A DNA stretch of 64,000 nucleotides from Lutimaribacter_A marinistellae. Lineage in GTDB: Bacteria; Pseudomonadota; Alphaproteobacteria; Rhodobacterales; Rhodobacteraceae. The notes under the pieces are model-generated. The model was not told where the DNA came from. It saw only the letters and a program-made list of their open reading frames with translations, and did no database searches. Every line of letters begins with the position of its first letter. Positions within the stretch are counted from its first letter, which is position 1. The DNA lies in NCBI RefSeq assembly GCF_042648365.1, contig NZ_JBHRXI010000049.1:124001-188000 (forward strand). The letters run 5' to 3'. The translations under genes were made by a program, and so were the position numbers. This document shows, piece by piece, positions 25,057-33,207 of the stretch.

Positions 25057-25758
25057 CTAGCCGCGGAACCCGGTCGCGACCACGAATTTCTCGGAACTGT
25101 CCGATCGCGATGCCGGCGGTTTGACGTTCGCCACCTTCTCGAACTTCTGCTTCAGCAGCTTCTGCAAATCGCCCTCGGCGCCGCCCGCCAGAACCTTGGC
25201 CACGAAGGTGCCGCCCGGCTCCAGCACGTCAAAGGCGAAATGCGCCGCAGTCTCGCACAGCGCGATGATGCGCAGGTGGTCGGTCTGCTTGTGCCCCGAC
25301 GAGGCCGCCGCCATGTCCGACATCACAACGTCGGCCCGGCCGCCCAGCCAGCCCTTCACCTTCTCGTCGGCATCGTCCTCCATGAAATCGAGCTGGTGCA
25401 CCTCGGCCCCGGGAACGTGCTCCACCTCCTGCAGGTCAACGCCCAGAACGGTGCCCACGCGCTTGCCCTGTTTCTCGCCCAGCGCGTTCACCCGCTTCAC
25501 CGCCACCTGCAACCAGCCGCCGGGGGCGCATCCCAGGTCGACCACCCGCGCACCGGGCACAAGGAACCGGTACTTGTCGTCAAGTTCGAGGATCTTGAAC
25601 GCCGCGCGCCCGCGATAGCCTTCGGCCTGCGCGCGTTTCACGTAGGGGTCGTTCAACTGCCGCTCCAGCCACCGGGTCGAGCTCAGCTTGCGGCCCCGCG
25701 CGGTCTTTACCTTGACCTTGAGATCGCGCTGTCCGCGCCCTGATGTGTTCCTGGCCAT
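25057..25758 (-). CDS. rlmE: 23S rRNA (uridine-2'-O)-methyltransferase RlmE/FtsJ
   Basis: 233 residues. A basic N-terminal tail (RGQRDLKVKVKTARGRK) is followed by the FtsJ Rossmann domain with the SAM motif VVDLGCAPGGWLQ. The catalytic K-D-K-E tetrad is consistent with Lys in AAFKILELD, Asp in VVMSDMAA, Lys in GGTFVAKVLAGG and Glu near the C-terminus (SSEKFVVATGFRG). In E. coli it methylates U2552 of 23S rRNA. In this group it commonly lies near a ppx/gppA gene, as here (27.2 kb), although two genes now separate them. Confidence 0.93.
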   Translation of the reverse strand: MARNTSGRGQRDLKVKVKTARGRKLSSTRWLERQLNDPYVKRAQAEGYRGRAAFKILELDDKYRFLVPGARVVDLGCAPGGWLQVAVKRVNALGEKQGKRVGTVLGVDLQEVEHVPGAEVHQLDFMEDDADEKVKGWLGGRADVVMSDMAAASSGHKQTDHLRIIALCETAAHFAFDVLEPGGTFVAKVLAGGAEGDLQKLLKQKFEKVANVKPPASRSDSSEKFVVATGFRG

Positions 25759-25809
25759 GGCCCGATCCTCTTTTGCCTTGGATACCGCGCGCCCTCGTGC
25801 GGGGCAAGG

Positions 25810-26349
25810 TTACGGCGATATGAGGATTTTGCCGATCACGTCAAGCCGGTCACCCGCCGGTCGTACCACGAACACCTCGCCCGAGCGCGGAAATTCCCCG
25901 GTCAGCGCCGTGATGTTCACCTGGTGCGTCACGATCATCACGCGTCCCGTCTGCGCCGCGATCAGGTCCAGCGCCTCGCGCGTTTGTGCCGGACCGCGCG
26001 AACGGTTGCCAAAGAACGAGTTGAAGGCCGGCACAAGCTCGACGGTGCCAAGGTCCAACAGCTCTGCCGTCTCCTCGCACCGGCACCACTGGCTGGACCA
26101 GACGGCATCGAACGCGATGCCCCTGTCACGGAACGCCGCGCCGATGGTCTCGGCCTGCGCACGGCCCTGTGCATCGAGGTTGCGCTGCGTCTCGCATCGC
26201 CCGATCTCGAAATTCGCAGGATCGCCCGTACCCGGCGCCAGCGCATGGCGCATCAGCGCGAATGCGCCGGGTTGGTCGAGCGCGTCCCAGTCGTCGGCAT
26301 GGGCCAGCGCCGCAAGGCATAACAGGATGGTCGCAAGAAGATGTCGCAT
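25810..26349 (-). CDS. Exported histidine-phosphatase-family protein
   Basis: 179 residues. A signal peptide (MRHLLATILLCLAALAHA) precedes the phosphoglycerate-mutase-like fold. The catalytic motif is LMRHALAPG (RH-x form), with Arg in ETQRNLDAQGRAQA, the motif VWSSQWCRCEETAELL and the second His in IVTHQVNI. The frame is open to a TTG at 26400, but the ATG at 26349 gives the exact signal peptide. The enzyme is predicted periplasmic; the substrate is unknown. It lies downstream of marC on the same strand. Confidence 0.87.
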   Translation of the reverse strand: MRHLLATILLCLAALAHADDWDALDQPGAFALMRHALAPGTGDPANFEIGRCETQRNLDAQGRAQAETIGAAFRDRGIAFDAVWSSQWCRCEETAELLDLGTVELVPAFNSFFGNRSRGPAQTREALDLIAAQTGRVMIVTHQVNITALTGEFPRSGEVFVVRPAGDRLDVIGKILISP

Positions 26350-26396
26350 GACAGGCGAGCTAGATCGCGCTTGCCACGGGTCCAGCCGCGCCGCGA

Positions 26397-27044
26397 TCAA
26401 AAGGCGGTCGAAACGTCCAGTATGCCCAGCGCGTCGAACCCGCCCAGCACCGAATCCACAGCGATCGTGGCAAGGATGATGCCCATGACCCGCGAGATGA
26501 CCGACGCCCCCGTATCGCCGATCAGCCGATGGATCAGCGATGCCGCCAGCAACAGGACCAGCGTCAGGGCCAGAACACCCACCAGCAACCCCGCGGTCAG
26601 CGCCTGCTCGGCCAAGGTGTTCGATCTGTTGTCGGTCAGGATCACGATGGCCAGCATCGCACCGGGCGATGCAATGGACGGCATGGCCAGCGGAAAGACC
26701 GCGCCCGACAGGTGCGCGCCATCATCGACACGCTGCGCCTCGGCGATCTCGGTCTGCGCCTTCGACTCGCCGAACACCATCGTCATCGCGAACAGGAACA
26801 GGACGATTCCACCGGCGATCTGGAACGATCCCAGCCGCAGGCCCAGCGTCTCCAGAACGACCTGCCCGCCGACAAGGAAAAGCAGCAGCACCACCGCCGC
26901 AATCGCGACGGCCCGCAGGGCAAACCGGCGGTGCAAGCGGGCCGGCACCCCGGCGACGGCGTACAGGTAGACCGGGATCGTCCCGATCGGGTCGATCACC
27001 ACCAGCAGGGTCACGAATTCTCGAACGAGGTGGGCCCAATCCAT
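26397..27044 (-). CDS. MarC-family integral membrane protein
   Basis: 215 residues with six predicted membrane segments and the MarC hallmark FVTLLVVIDPIGTIPVYLYAV near the N-terminus, plus FPLAMPSIASPGAMLAIVILT in the middle. The family (MarC, YhgN, YchE) was linked to multiple antibiotic resistance but later work did not support that; the function is unknown. The frame is open to 27068; the ATG at 27044 places the first helix normally. Confidence 0.87.
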   Translation of the reverse strand: MDWAHLVREFVTLLVVIDPIGTIPVYLYAVAGVPARLHRRFALRAVAIAAVVLLLFLVGGQVVLETLGLRLGSFQIAGGIVLFLFAMTMVFGESKAQTEIAEAQRVDDGAHLSGAVFPLAMPSIASPGAMLAIVILTDNRSNTLAEQALTAGLLVGVLALTLVLLLAASLIHRLIGDTGASVISRVMGIILATIAVDSVLGGFDALGILDVSTAF

Positions 27045-27183
27045 GACATGCGTTCTCCGCCGCAACAACCCGGATGCGCCCGGCGTCTGCGGCGTCCTAG
27101 CACGCGGTCCGGCGAACCGGAAGTCGCCGCCAGGTCGGCGCCGAAGAGTGGACGAAAAGGGCAGGGGATCTTAACGGATCATT

Positions 27184-27234
27184 ATGTACAAAACGGACAA
27201 ACCCGCCCCCGAGCGATGTACAAAACGGTCAAAA
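27184..27234. repeat. Pair of direct repeats between ppx/gppA and marC
   Basis: ATGTACAAAACGGACAAA (27184-27201) and ATGTACAAAACGGTCAAA (27216-27233) match at 17 of 18 bases, with starts 32 bp apart, about three helical turns. They sit 3-55 bp beyond the ppx/gppA stop and about 140-190 bp before the marC start. This suggests a regulator site or tandem operator, but no factor can be named. Confidence 0.6.
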
Positions 27235-27237
27235 CCC

Positions 27238-28350
27238 TCAGAACGGCCCGTCCTCCAGCACGCCATCGGCGCTCATCTGGGCATAGAGCAGCCCCTCCCG
27301 CAGCCCCCGGTCAGCCACCGAAAGCCTGTCTGTCGGCCAACATCTGAGCAGCGCCTGAAGGATCGCAGCCCCTGACATGATCAGCGCGTGCCGGTCCTCG
27401 CCGATCCGGGGATCACGCCTGCGCCCCTGCGGTCCCATGTCCAGGTAAGACCGGATCACCTTGTCGATCTGATCGCTCGTCATGCGCAACCCGTCGACCT
27501 TGGTCCGGTCATACCGCTTCAGCCCAAGATGCGAGGCCGCCACCGTCGTGACCGTGCCGGATGTCCCTACGATCTGGAACCCCTCGCGCAGCTGCTCGTC
27601 TTTGTAGGGGGCAAAGTCGGCAAGGTTTTCTTCGAAAAACCAAGACATTAGCGCAAACCGGGCCGAGTCGTCCTCGACATCCGAGAACTGGTCGCGCAGC
27701 GTTGCGACACCCAACGGTACGCTGATCCAGTCCACGACCTTGGCCGCGGGAAACGGGCTTTCGGGCGGGTGGAACCCGGCATGCAACCGCATGATCGCGG
27801 CAGGCCGGTCGCGCCGGGGAACCGACGACAGATCGATCCACACCAATTCCGTCGACCCGCCACCTATGTCGACGACCAGCAACTGCTCGGTCCGGGTCGA
27901 GACGAGCGGAGCGCAGGAAATGACCGCCAAACGCGCCTCTTCCTCCGGCTCGATGATTTCCAGCGTCAACCCCGTCTCACGCTTGACCTGGCGGATGAAG
28001 TCTCGGGCGTTACGCGCCCGACGACACGCCTCTGTCGCGACAAGGCGCATCCTATGTACCTTGTTTCGCTTGATTTTCTGTTGACAGATGCGCAGCGCCT
28101 GAATGGTGCGCGACATCGACGACCGGGACAGGCGCCCGGTCCGTTCCAGCCCCGAGCCCAGTTGAACGGACTTCGAAAAGCTGTCGACCACGTGAATGCC
28201 GCTGCCCTTCGGTTGGGCGATCAGCATCCGGCAGCTATTTGTGCCAAGATCGAGTGCCGCATAAAGTGCATCAGGATCCGGCCTTGACGGCGCGGGGCTT
28301 TCAACCGCTTTCGGGAACGCGCCCGCACCCTTGGGACGCTTGGGCGCCAT
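27238..28350 (-). CDS. Ppx/GppA family exopolyphosphatase/guanosine pentaphosphatase
   Basis: 370 residues of the ASKHA fold. The phosphate-1 loop is YAALDLGTNSCRMLIA, the catalytic Glu region is IIEPEEEARLA, the phosphate-2 loop is VVDIGGGSTELVWI, and GTSGTVTTVAA precedes the C-terminal part. The length equals the short two-domain type without HD domain, typical of Rhodobacterales. It removes terminal phosphate from polyphosphate and/or pppGpp; the two activities cannot be separated by motif. The frame is open to 28410, and the ATG at 28350 with GGAGGG upstream is the likely start. Confidence 0.9.
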   Translation of the reverse strand: MAPKRPKGAGAFPKAVESPAPSRPDPDALYAALDLGTNSCRMLIAQPKGSGIHVVDSFSKSVQLGSGLERTGRLSRSSMSRTIQALRICQQKIKRNKVHRMRLVATEACRRARNARDFIRQVKRETGLTLEIIEPEEEARLAVISCAPLVSTRTEQLLVVDIGGGSTELVWIDLSSVPRRDRPAAIMRLHAGFHPPESPFPAAKVVDWISVPLGVATLRDQFSDVEDDSARFALMSWFFEENLADFAPYKDEQLREGFQIVGTSGTVTTVAASHLGLKRYDRTKVDGLRMTSDQIDKVIRSYLDMGPQGRRRDPRIGEDRHALIMSGAAILQALLRCWPTDRLSVADRGLREGLLYAQMSADGVLEDGPF

Positions 28351-28539
28351 GACACACGCCCTCCGATTTCGAGTTGATCCGAGAGTAGGCGCGGGACCCG
28401 GCCCGTGCAAGTGCTTTCACCCGAAACTGGCTTTCTTCGTCATGGTTGTTTTACAATCCCGTGCGACGACCTTCCGGCCCCCGCACAGCGCCAAGCCGGC
28501 CTCTGCGGGTACAGTATCCAGCTAGCTTCGGAGCGAGAC

Positions 28540-30441
28540 ATGAAAGACGAACGCACCCTTTCCTTTGACGAATTCGACGAGGTCGTGAACCCGCGGCCGG
28601 AAACATGCGATTTCGACCGCGTGGTCGAGAAGGCGCTGTCGCGTCGCGGCTTCCTCGGCGGGGTCATGGCCCTTGGCGGTTTCGCGGCGCTTGGCGGCAC
28701 GGTGTTGCCCTCGGGCGCCAAGGCCGCTCCGAACCGTTTCGCGTTCGACGCTATCGCCACCTCGACCGCCGACGACGTCATCGTTCCTCCGGGCTACAAG
28801 GCCGAGGTTCTGGTGCGCTGGGGAGACCCGATGTGGTCGGATGCGCCCGAGTTCGATCATGACACCCGCGGTTCAGCCGCCAGCCAGGAACGGGCCTTTG
28901 GCGACAATACCGACGGCATGGACGTGTTCATGCACGAGGGCCACATGCTGCTGGTCGTGAACAACGAATACACGAACCGCGGCATCATCTGGGGCAACAA
29001 CCCCGATGGCAAGGCCGCGAGCGATGACGACATCGCCAAGGGCATGATGGCGCATGGTGTCTCGGTGGTCGAAATCACCCGCGAGGACGGCGCCTGGAAG
29101 ATCGTCAAGGACAGCCCCTTTAACCGCCGCATCACACCCCAGACCGAGATGGTGCTGACCGGACCCGCCGCCGGCCATGATCTGGTCAAGACCGACGCGG
29201 ATCCTTCGGGCACGCGCACCCTTGGCACCTGGAACAACTGCGGAAACGGGGTCACGCCCTGGGGCACGTACCTTGCCTGCGAAGAGAACTTCAACGGCTA
29301 CTTCTCGTCGAGCGAGACGGTCCAGGACCAGAAGCCCGTCAGCATCACGCCCGAGATGTCGCGCTATGGCATCAGCACCAATGACTGGGGCTATGGATGG
29401 GCCAAGATCGACAACCGTTTCGACGTCGCCAAGAACCCCAATGAGCCGAACCGGGCAGGCTATGTCGTCGAAATCGACCCGACGGATCCGAACTCGACCC
29501 CGCGCAAGTTGACCGCACTGGGCCGCTTCAAGCACGAAAACGCCGAGGTCGTCATCGCCAATGACGGTCGCGTCGTGGTCTACATGGGCGATGACGAACG
29601 TGGCGAGTTCCTCTACCGTTTCGTGTCCGAGGGTGTTTATGCACCCGGCGCGCCGACGGACGAACTGCTTGAGAGGGGGACGTTGTCCGTGGCGAAGTTT
29701 GGCGAAGACGGAACGGGCGAGTGGATCGATCTGACGCCTGAGACCACCGGCATGGCCGACGCGGCAGAGATCGCCGTGCACAGCCGCATGGCAGGCTCTG
29801 CAGTCGGCGCGACGACGATGGACCGGCCTGAATGGATCGCCGCCAACCCGAACATGGCAGAGGTTTATTGCTGCCTGACGAACAACAAGAACCGTGGTGT
29901 GAAGCCAAACGCGGGCGGTGACGAGACCCCGGCCATGGGCCCCAACCCGCGCGCCGAGAACCACTATGGCCAGATCGTGCGCTGGCGTCCGCAGGGTGGC
30001 GATCACACCGCCGCCGGGTTCGAGTGGGATCTCTACCTGCTGGCAGGCAACCCGACCGTTCATTCCGACGCATATGCCGGGTCCGACAACATCACCGAGG
30101 CGAACATGTTCAACTCGCCCGATGGTCTTGCCTTTGACAGCAACGGCCTGCTTTGGATCCAGACGGATGGCAACTATGGCAACGACGGCGATTTTGCCGG
30201 CCATGGCAACAACCAGATGCTGGCAGGCGACCCCGTTACCGGCGAAGTCCGCCGGTTCCTGACCGGACCCAAGGAATGCGAGGTTACCGGCCTGACCTGG
30301 TCGCCGGATCGCCGCACCATGTTCGTCGGCATCCAGCACCCGGGCGAAAAGGGCGACAGCCACTGGCCCGAAGGCGGCTCTTCCGTGCCGCGCTCGGCGA
30401 TCATCGCCGTAACGCGTGAGGATGGTGGCCTTGTCGGCTGA
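28540..30441 (+). CDS. phoX: Tat-exported PhoX-family alkaline phosphatase
   Basis: 633 residues. The twin-arginine signal (KALSRRGFLGG then a hydrophobic run to GAKA, about 28-62) targets a folded, metal-loaded protein to the periplasm. The PhoX pattern is visible: RFAFDAIATSTADDVIVPPGY, WGDPMWSDAPEFD, CGNGVTPWGTYLACEEN and the C-terminal SPDRRTMFVGIQHPGE. PhoX enzymes use Ca and Fe to hydrolyse phosphomonoesters and are common in marine bacteria. The frame is open upstream; the ATG at 28540 with GGAG 6 nt upstream was chosen. A strong terminator follows. No convincing Pho box was found upstream. Confidence 0.9.
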   Translation: MKDERTLSFDEFDEVVNPRPETCDFDRVVEKALSRRGFLGGVMALGGFAALGGTVLPSGAKAAPNRFAFDAIATSTADDVIVPPGYKAEVLVRWGDPMWSDAPEFDHDTRGSAASQERAFGDNTDGMDVFMHEGHMLLVVNNEYTNRGIIWGNNPDGKAASDDDIAKGMMAHGVSVVEITREDGAWKIVKDSPFNRRITPQTEMVLTGPAAGHDLVKTDADPSGTRTLGTWNNCGNGVTPWGTYLACEENFNGYFSSSETVQDQKPVSITPEMSRYGISTNDWGYGWAKIDNRFDVAKNPNEPNRAGYVVEIDPTDPNSTPRKLTALGRFKHENAEVVIANDGRVVVYMGDDERGEFLYRFVSEGVYAPGAPTDELLERGTLSVAKFGEDGTGEWIDLTPETTGMADAAEIAVHSRMAGSAVGATTMDRPEWIAANPNMAEVYCCLTNNKNRGVKPNAGGDETPAMGPNPRAENHYGQIVRWRPQGGDHTAAGFEWDLYLLAGNPTVHSDAYAGSDNITEANMFNSPDGLAFDSNGLLWIQTDGNYGNDGDFAGHGNNQMLAGDPVTGEVRRFLTGPKECEVTGLTWSPDRRTMFVGIQHPGEKGDSHWPEGGSSVPRSAIIAVTREDGGLVG

Positions 30442-30471
30442 CCTTTGACCGCGTGAACGACCGGTTACTGA

Positions 30472-30500
30472 CCCCGGCGGAGCAATTCGCCGGGGTTTTT
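30472..30500 (+). terminator. Rho-independent terminator after phoX
   Basis: A perfect 8-bp stem (CCCCGGCG / CGCCGGGG) with 8-nt loop is followed by five T, 30 bp after the phoX stop. Confidence 0.92.
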
Positions 30501-30704
30501 CGTCCAGTTGCACGCGATTCATCATCGTTCTGAAGAATTCGGGGAAGCATCGACCGGCATTTCGGAGTACCCCTCGGGCAACGGCGCGCGCGGCAGATGC
30601 CGAGCCGAGGTCGCTTCACGCCGAGGGTATGTCGAAATCCGACCCGCCCGGCCCCCGTATGAGGTCTAGAACCGCAAGCATCGGTGAAGGAGGAATCATC
30701 CGCA

Positions 30705-31001
30705 ATGCCCGACGTAACCATCGTTTACTGGCGCGACATCCCGGCTCAGGTCATCGTGGGCAAGGGGCGCCGCGGCGCCAAGAAGGTTCTGCCCGAACGG
30801 TTCGAGCAGGCCATCGATCGCGCGGCGATGAAGGTTGGGGCGCGGGACACGGATGCCTATCTTGCCGAATGGCGCAAGGCGGCCCCCTACGCCAAGGAGG
30901 GAGAACCCGCCGAAATAGCCGAGGCCGAGGCGGTACGCCTCGATACGGAGTACGATCAAAGCCGCATCAAGGCGCTGATCGACAATGACGGCTGGGCATG
31001 A
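30705..31001 (+). CDS. Small conserved 'virulence factor' domain protein
   Basis: 98 residues starting MPDVTIVYWRDIPAQVIVGKGRRGAK, which I recognise as the small domain family labelled 'virulence factor' that accompanies methylenetetrahydrofolate genes in Rhodobacterales. There is no signal or membrane segment. A GTG at 30684 is in frame, but GGAGG at 30690-30694 lies inside that extension and 10 nt before the ATG at 30705, which is therefore the start. It overlaps the next open frame and should be co-transcribed with the folate genes. The virulence label is historical; a role in C1/corrinoid metabolism is inferred from context only. Confidence 0.8.
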   Translation: MPDVTIVYWRDIPAQVIVGKGRRGAKKVLPERFEQAIDRAAMKVGARDTDAYLAEWRKAAPYAKEGEPAEIAEAEAVRLDTEYDQSRIKALIDNDGWA

Positions 31002-31027
31002 GTCCCAAGTCTTTATGGGAGGCCGTG

Positions 31028-31957
31028 ATGGCTTTGCTGAATTTCAAGAAACGCGACGCGGCTGAACCCCGCACCGTCAACCCCGCCGTCGAAGCCTTCT
31101 TGCAGGGCTATTCGATCGAGGTAATGCCGCGCACCGCTGAAAAGGTGGAGAGCTTTCGCGACCTGCTGCCCGAAGGCACCCGCGTCTACATCGCCCATAT
31201 CGAGGGGACGCCGATTGGCGACATGGTCGCAACGGCGCGGCGGCTTGCGCGCGAAGGCTACCCCGTGATGCCGCATTTTCCCGCGCGGATCATCAAGGAC
31301 AAGGCCACGCTCGAGAACTGGATCGCCATGTACCAAGGCGAAGCCGGGGTCGAACAGGCCTTGTTGCTGGCCGGAGGCGTGGCCGAGCCCCATGGCGCGT
31401 TTGACAGCTCGATGCAGCTGATGGACACGGGCCTTTTCGACAAGGCCGGCTTCAAGCGGCTGCACGTTGCAGGCCATCCCGAAGGCAACCGAGACATCGA
31501 TCCCGACGGAAGCTTTCAAAACGTCGAGGATGCGTTGCGCTGGAAACAGGCGTTTTCCGAGCGCACCGACGCCGAGATGGCGCTGGCAACGCAATTCGCC
31601 TTTGACGCCAAGCCGATCATTGCCTGGGCCAACGCGCTCAAGGAGGCAGGCATCACGTTGCCGATCCATATCGGCATCGCGGGCCCGGCCAAGCTGCAAA
31701 CGCTGATCAAGTTCGCCATCGCCTGCGGTGTCGGGCCTTCGCTGAAGGTCCTGCAGAAACGGGCGATGGACGTGTCCAAGCTGCTGCTGCCCTACGAGCC
31801 GACCGACGTCGTTTCCGCACTGGCCGAACACAAGGCGGCAAACCCCGATTTCAACATCACCAACGTGCATTTCTTCCCGCTGGGCGGGATCAAGACGAAT
31901 GCCAATTGGGCCATCGAGAACGGGGGCGAAAGCGCCCGGCCTGCAAACGCAACCTGA
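31028..31957 (+). CDS. Methylenetetrahydrofolate reductase family protein
   Basis: 309 residues, a TIM barrel of the MetF family: VEAFLQGYSIEVMPRTAEKV at the N-terminus, then THF/flavin-site-like segments VYIAHIEGTPIGDMVATARRL, GYPVMPHFPARII, LLLAGGVAEPHG and LPIHIGIAGPAKL. The sequence is distant from E. coli MetF and may be the special branch found beside corrinoid methyltransferases. An ATG at 30998 overlaps the previous stop, but the ATG at 31028 has a GGGAGG 5 nt upstream and gives the standard start. It would interconvert methylene-THF and methyl-THF, feeding the methyltransferase encoded next. Confidence 0.85.
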   Translation: MALLNFKKRDAAEPRTVNPAVEAFLQGYSIEVMPRTAEKVESFRDLLPEGTRVYIAHIEGTPIGDMVATARRLAREGYPVMPHFPARIIKDKATLENWIAMYQGEAGVEQALLLAGGVAEPHGAFDSSMQLMDTGLFDKAGFKRLHVAGHPEGNRDIDPDGSFQNVEDALRWKQAFSERTDAEMALATQFAFDAKPIIAWANALKEAGITLPIHIGIAGPAKLQTLIKFAIACGVGPSLKVLQKRAMDVSKLLLPYEPTDVVSALAEHKAANPDFNITNVHFFPLGGIKTNANWAIENGGESARPANAT

Positions 31958-31992
31958 ACGCCCCCGATCCCCCTGGGCAGAAAGACCGATCT

Positions 31993-33057
31993 ATGACGCA
32001 GACCATCGTAGAAAGCAAAACCAAGACCGCGATCATCGGCTTCGATCAACCGTTCTGCGTGATCGGCGAACGCATCAACCCGACCGGGCGCAAGAAGCTG
32101 GCGGCGGAGCTTGAGGCGGGCGATTTCTCGACCGTCGAAAAGGACGCACTTGCGCAGGTCGCCGCTGGGGCGACCGTGCTCGATATCAACGCGGGCGTGG
32201 TTTACAACTCGAACCCGAATCCCAACGAGACCGAACCGCCGCTGATGCGCAAGATCATCGAACTGGTGCAGGGTCTTGTCGACGTGCCTTTGTGCATCGA
32301 CAGCTCGGTTCCTGGTGCGCTCGAGGCGGGACTGGAGGTCTGCGAGGGCCGGCCACTGCTGAACTCGGTCACCGGCGAAGAAGAACGTCTTGAGCAGATC
32401 CTGCCGCTGGTCAAGAAGTACAACGTGCCGGTGGTCGCGATCTCGAACGACGATACCGGCATTTCCGAGGATCCCGATGTGCGTTTTGCCGTGGCCAAGA
32501 AGATCGTCGAGCGCGCAGCCGATTTCGGCATCCCCGCCCACGACATCGTGGTCGACCCGCTGGTAATGCCAATCGGTGCCATGGCGACGGCCGGCAACCA
32601 GGTCTTTGCGCTGGTACGCCGCCTGCGCGAGGAACTGGGCGTGAACACCACCTGCGGTGCGTCCAACATCTCGTTCGGGTTGCCGAACCGTCACGGAATC
32701 AACAACGCCTTTCTTCCGATGGCGATGGGGGCGGGCATGACCAGTGCGATCATGAACCCGGTTGCCCTGCCGGTGACGCAAAAGAAGATCGCCGAGAAGA
32801 AGGCCGAGGTCACCGCGGCGGGGATCGTCCTGCCCGAGGGCATGGATGACGAAACCTTCGTGCAACTTTTTGGTCTCGGGTCAACGAAATCGCGGCCGGG
32901 CAAGGAGATGGAAGCCATCCGCGCCGCCAACCTGTTGACCAACAATGACCCGCATGGCGGCGATTGGATCCGCTTCAACAAGGCGCCCGAGGCCGAGGGC
33001 GAGGGCGGCGAAGCCCGCGGTCGTCGTGGTGGTGGGCGCAGACGCCGCGCGGGTTGA
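31993..33057 (+). CDS. Methyltetrahydrofolate:corrinoid methyltransferase (pterin-binding)
   Basis: 354 residues. The pterin-binding TIM barrel is recognised by FCVIGERINPTGRKKLAAEL at the start, ATVLDINAGVV, PLCIDSSVP, PLLNSVTGEEER, IVVDPLVMPIGA and a TTCGASNISFGLPNRHGIN segment. These match the methyl-THF-binding module of cobalamin-dependent methionine synthase and free-standing AcsE/MtvA-like methyltransferases. The barrel is followed by an Arg/Gly-rich tail (GEARGRRGGGRRRRAG), unusual for the family. It follows the MTHFR gene by 35 bp. The partner corrinoid protein and homocysteine module are not in this window. Confidence 0.87.
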   Translation: MTQTIVESKTKTAIIGFDQPFCVIGERINPTGRKKLAAELEAGDFSTVEKDALAQVAAGATVLDINAGVVYNSNPNPNETEPPLMRKIIELVQGLVDVPLCIDSSVPGALEAGLEVCEGRPLLNSVTGEEERLEQILPLVKKYNVPVVAISNDDTGISEDPDVRFAVAKKIVERAADFGIPAHDIVVDPLVMPIGAMATAGNQVFALVRRLREELGVNTTCGASNISFGLPNRHGINNAFLPMAMGAGMTSAIMNPVALPVTQKKIAEKKAEVTAAGIVLPEGMDDETFVQLFGLGSTKSRPGKEMEAIRAANLLTNNDPHGGDWIRFNKAPEAEGEGGEARGRRGGGRRRRAG

Positions 33058-33077
33058 CCTGTCGAGATACTGGAATT

Positions 33078-33103
33078 GGCCGGGACAAGCGCCCGGCCTT
33101 TTT
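33078..33103 (+). terminator. Rho-independent terminator after the folate cluster
   Basis: GGCCGGG / CCCGGCC 7-bp stem with 7-nt loop followed by five T, 20 bp beyond the methyltransferase stop. Confidence 0.9.
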
Positions 33104-33207
33104 CGTTCCGGATGCCTCATTGTAACGAAAACATGACGCAGATCATGGCGTGGCGGTGAATTGCCCGCAAAAGTCGCTGCAGACTCTACAGCAACGACCG
33201 GAACGCC

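Noticed and set aside
28430..28470. Possible Pho box upstream of phoX (TCGTCAT-N4-GTTTTAC)
   Set aside because: The first half fits partly but the second does not resemble CTGTCAT; too weak to report as a site.
33119..33137. Pho-box-like TTGTAAC-N4-ACATGAC upstream of ppk2
   Set aside because: Only one half-site is close to consensus; the second has three mismatches.
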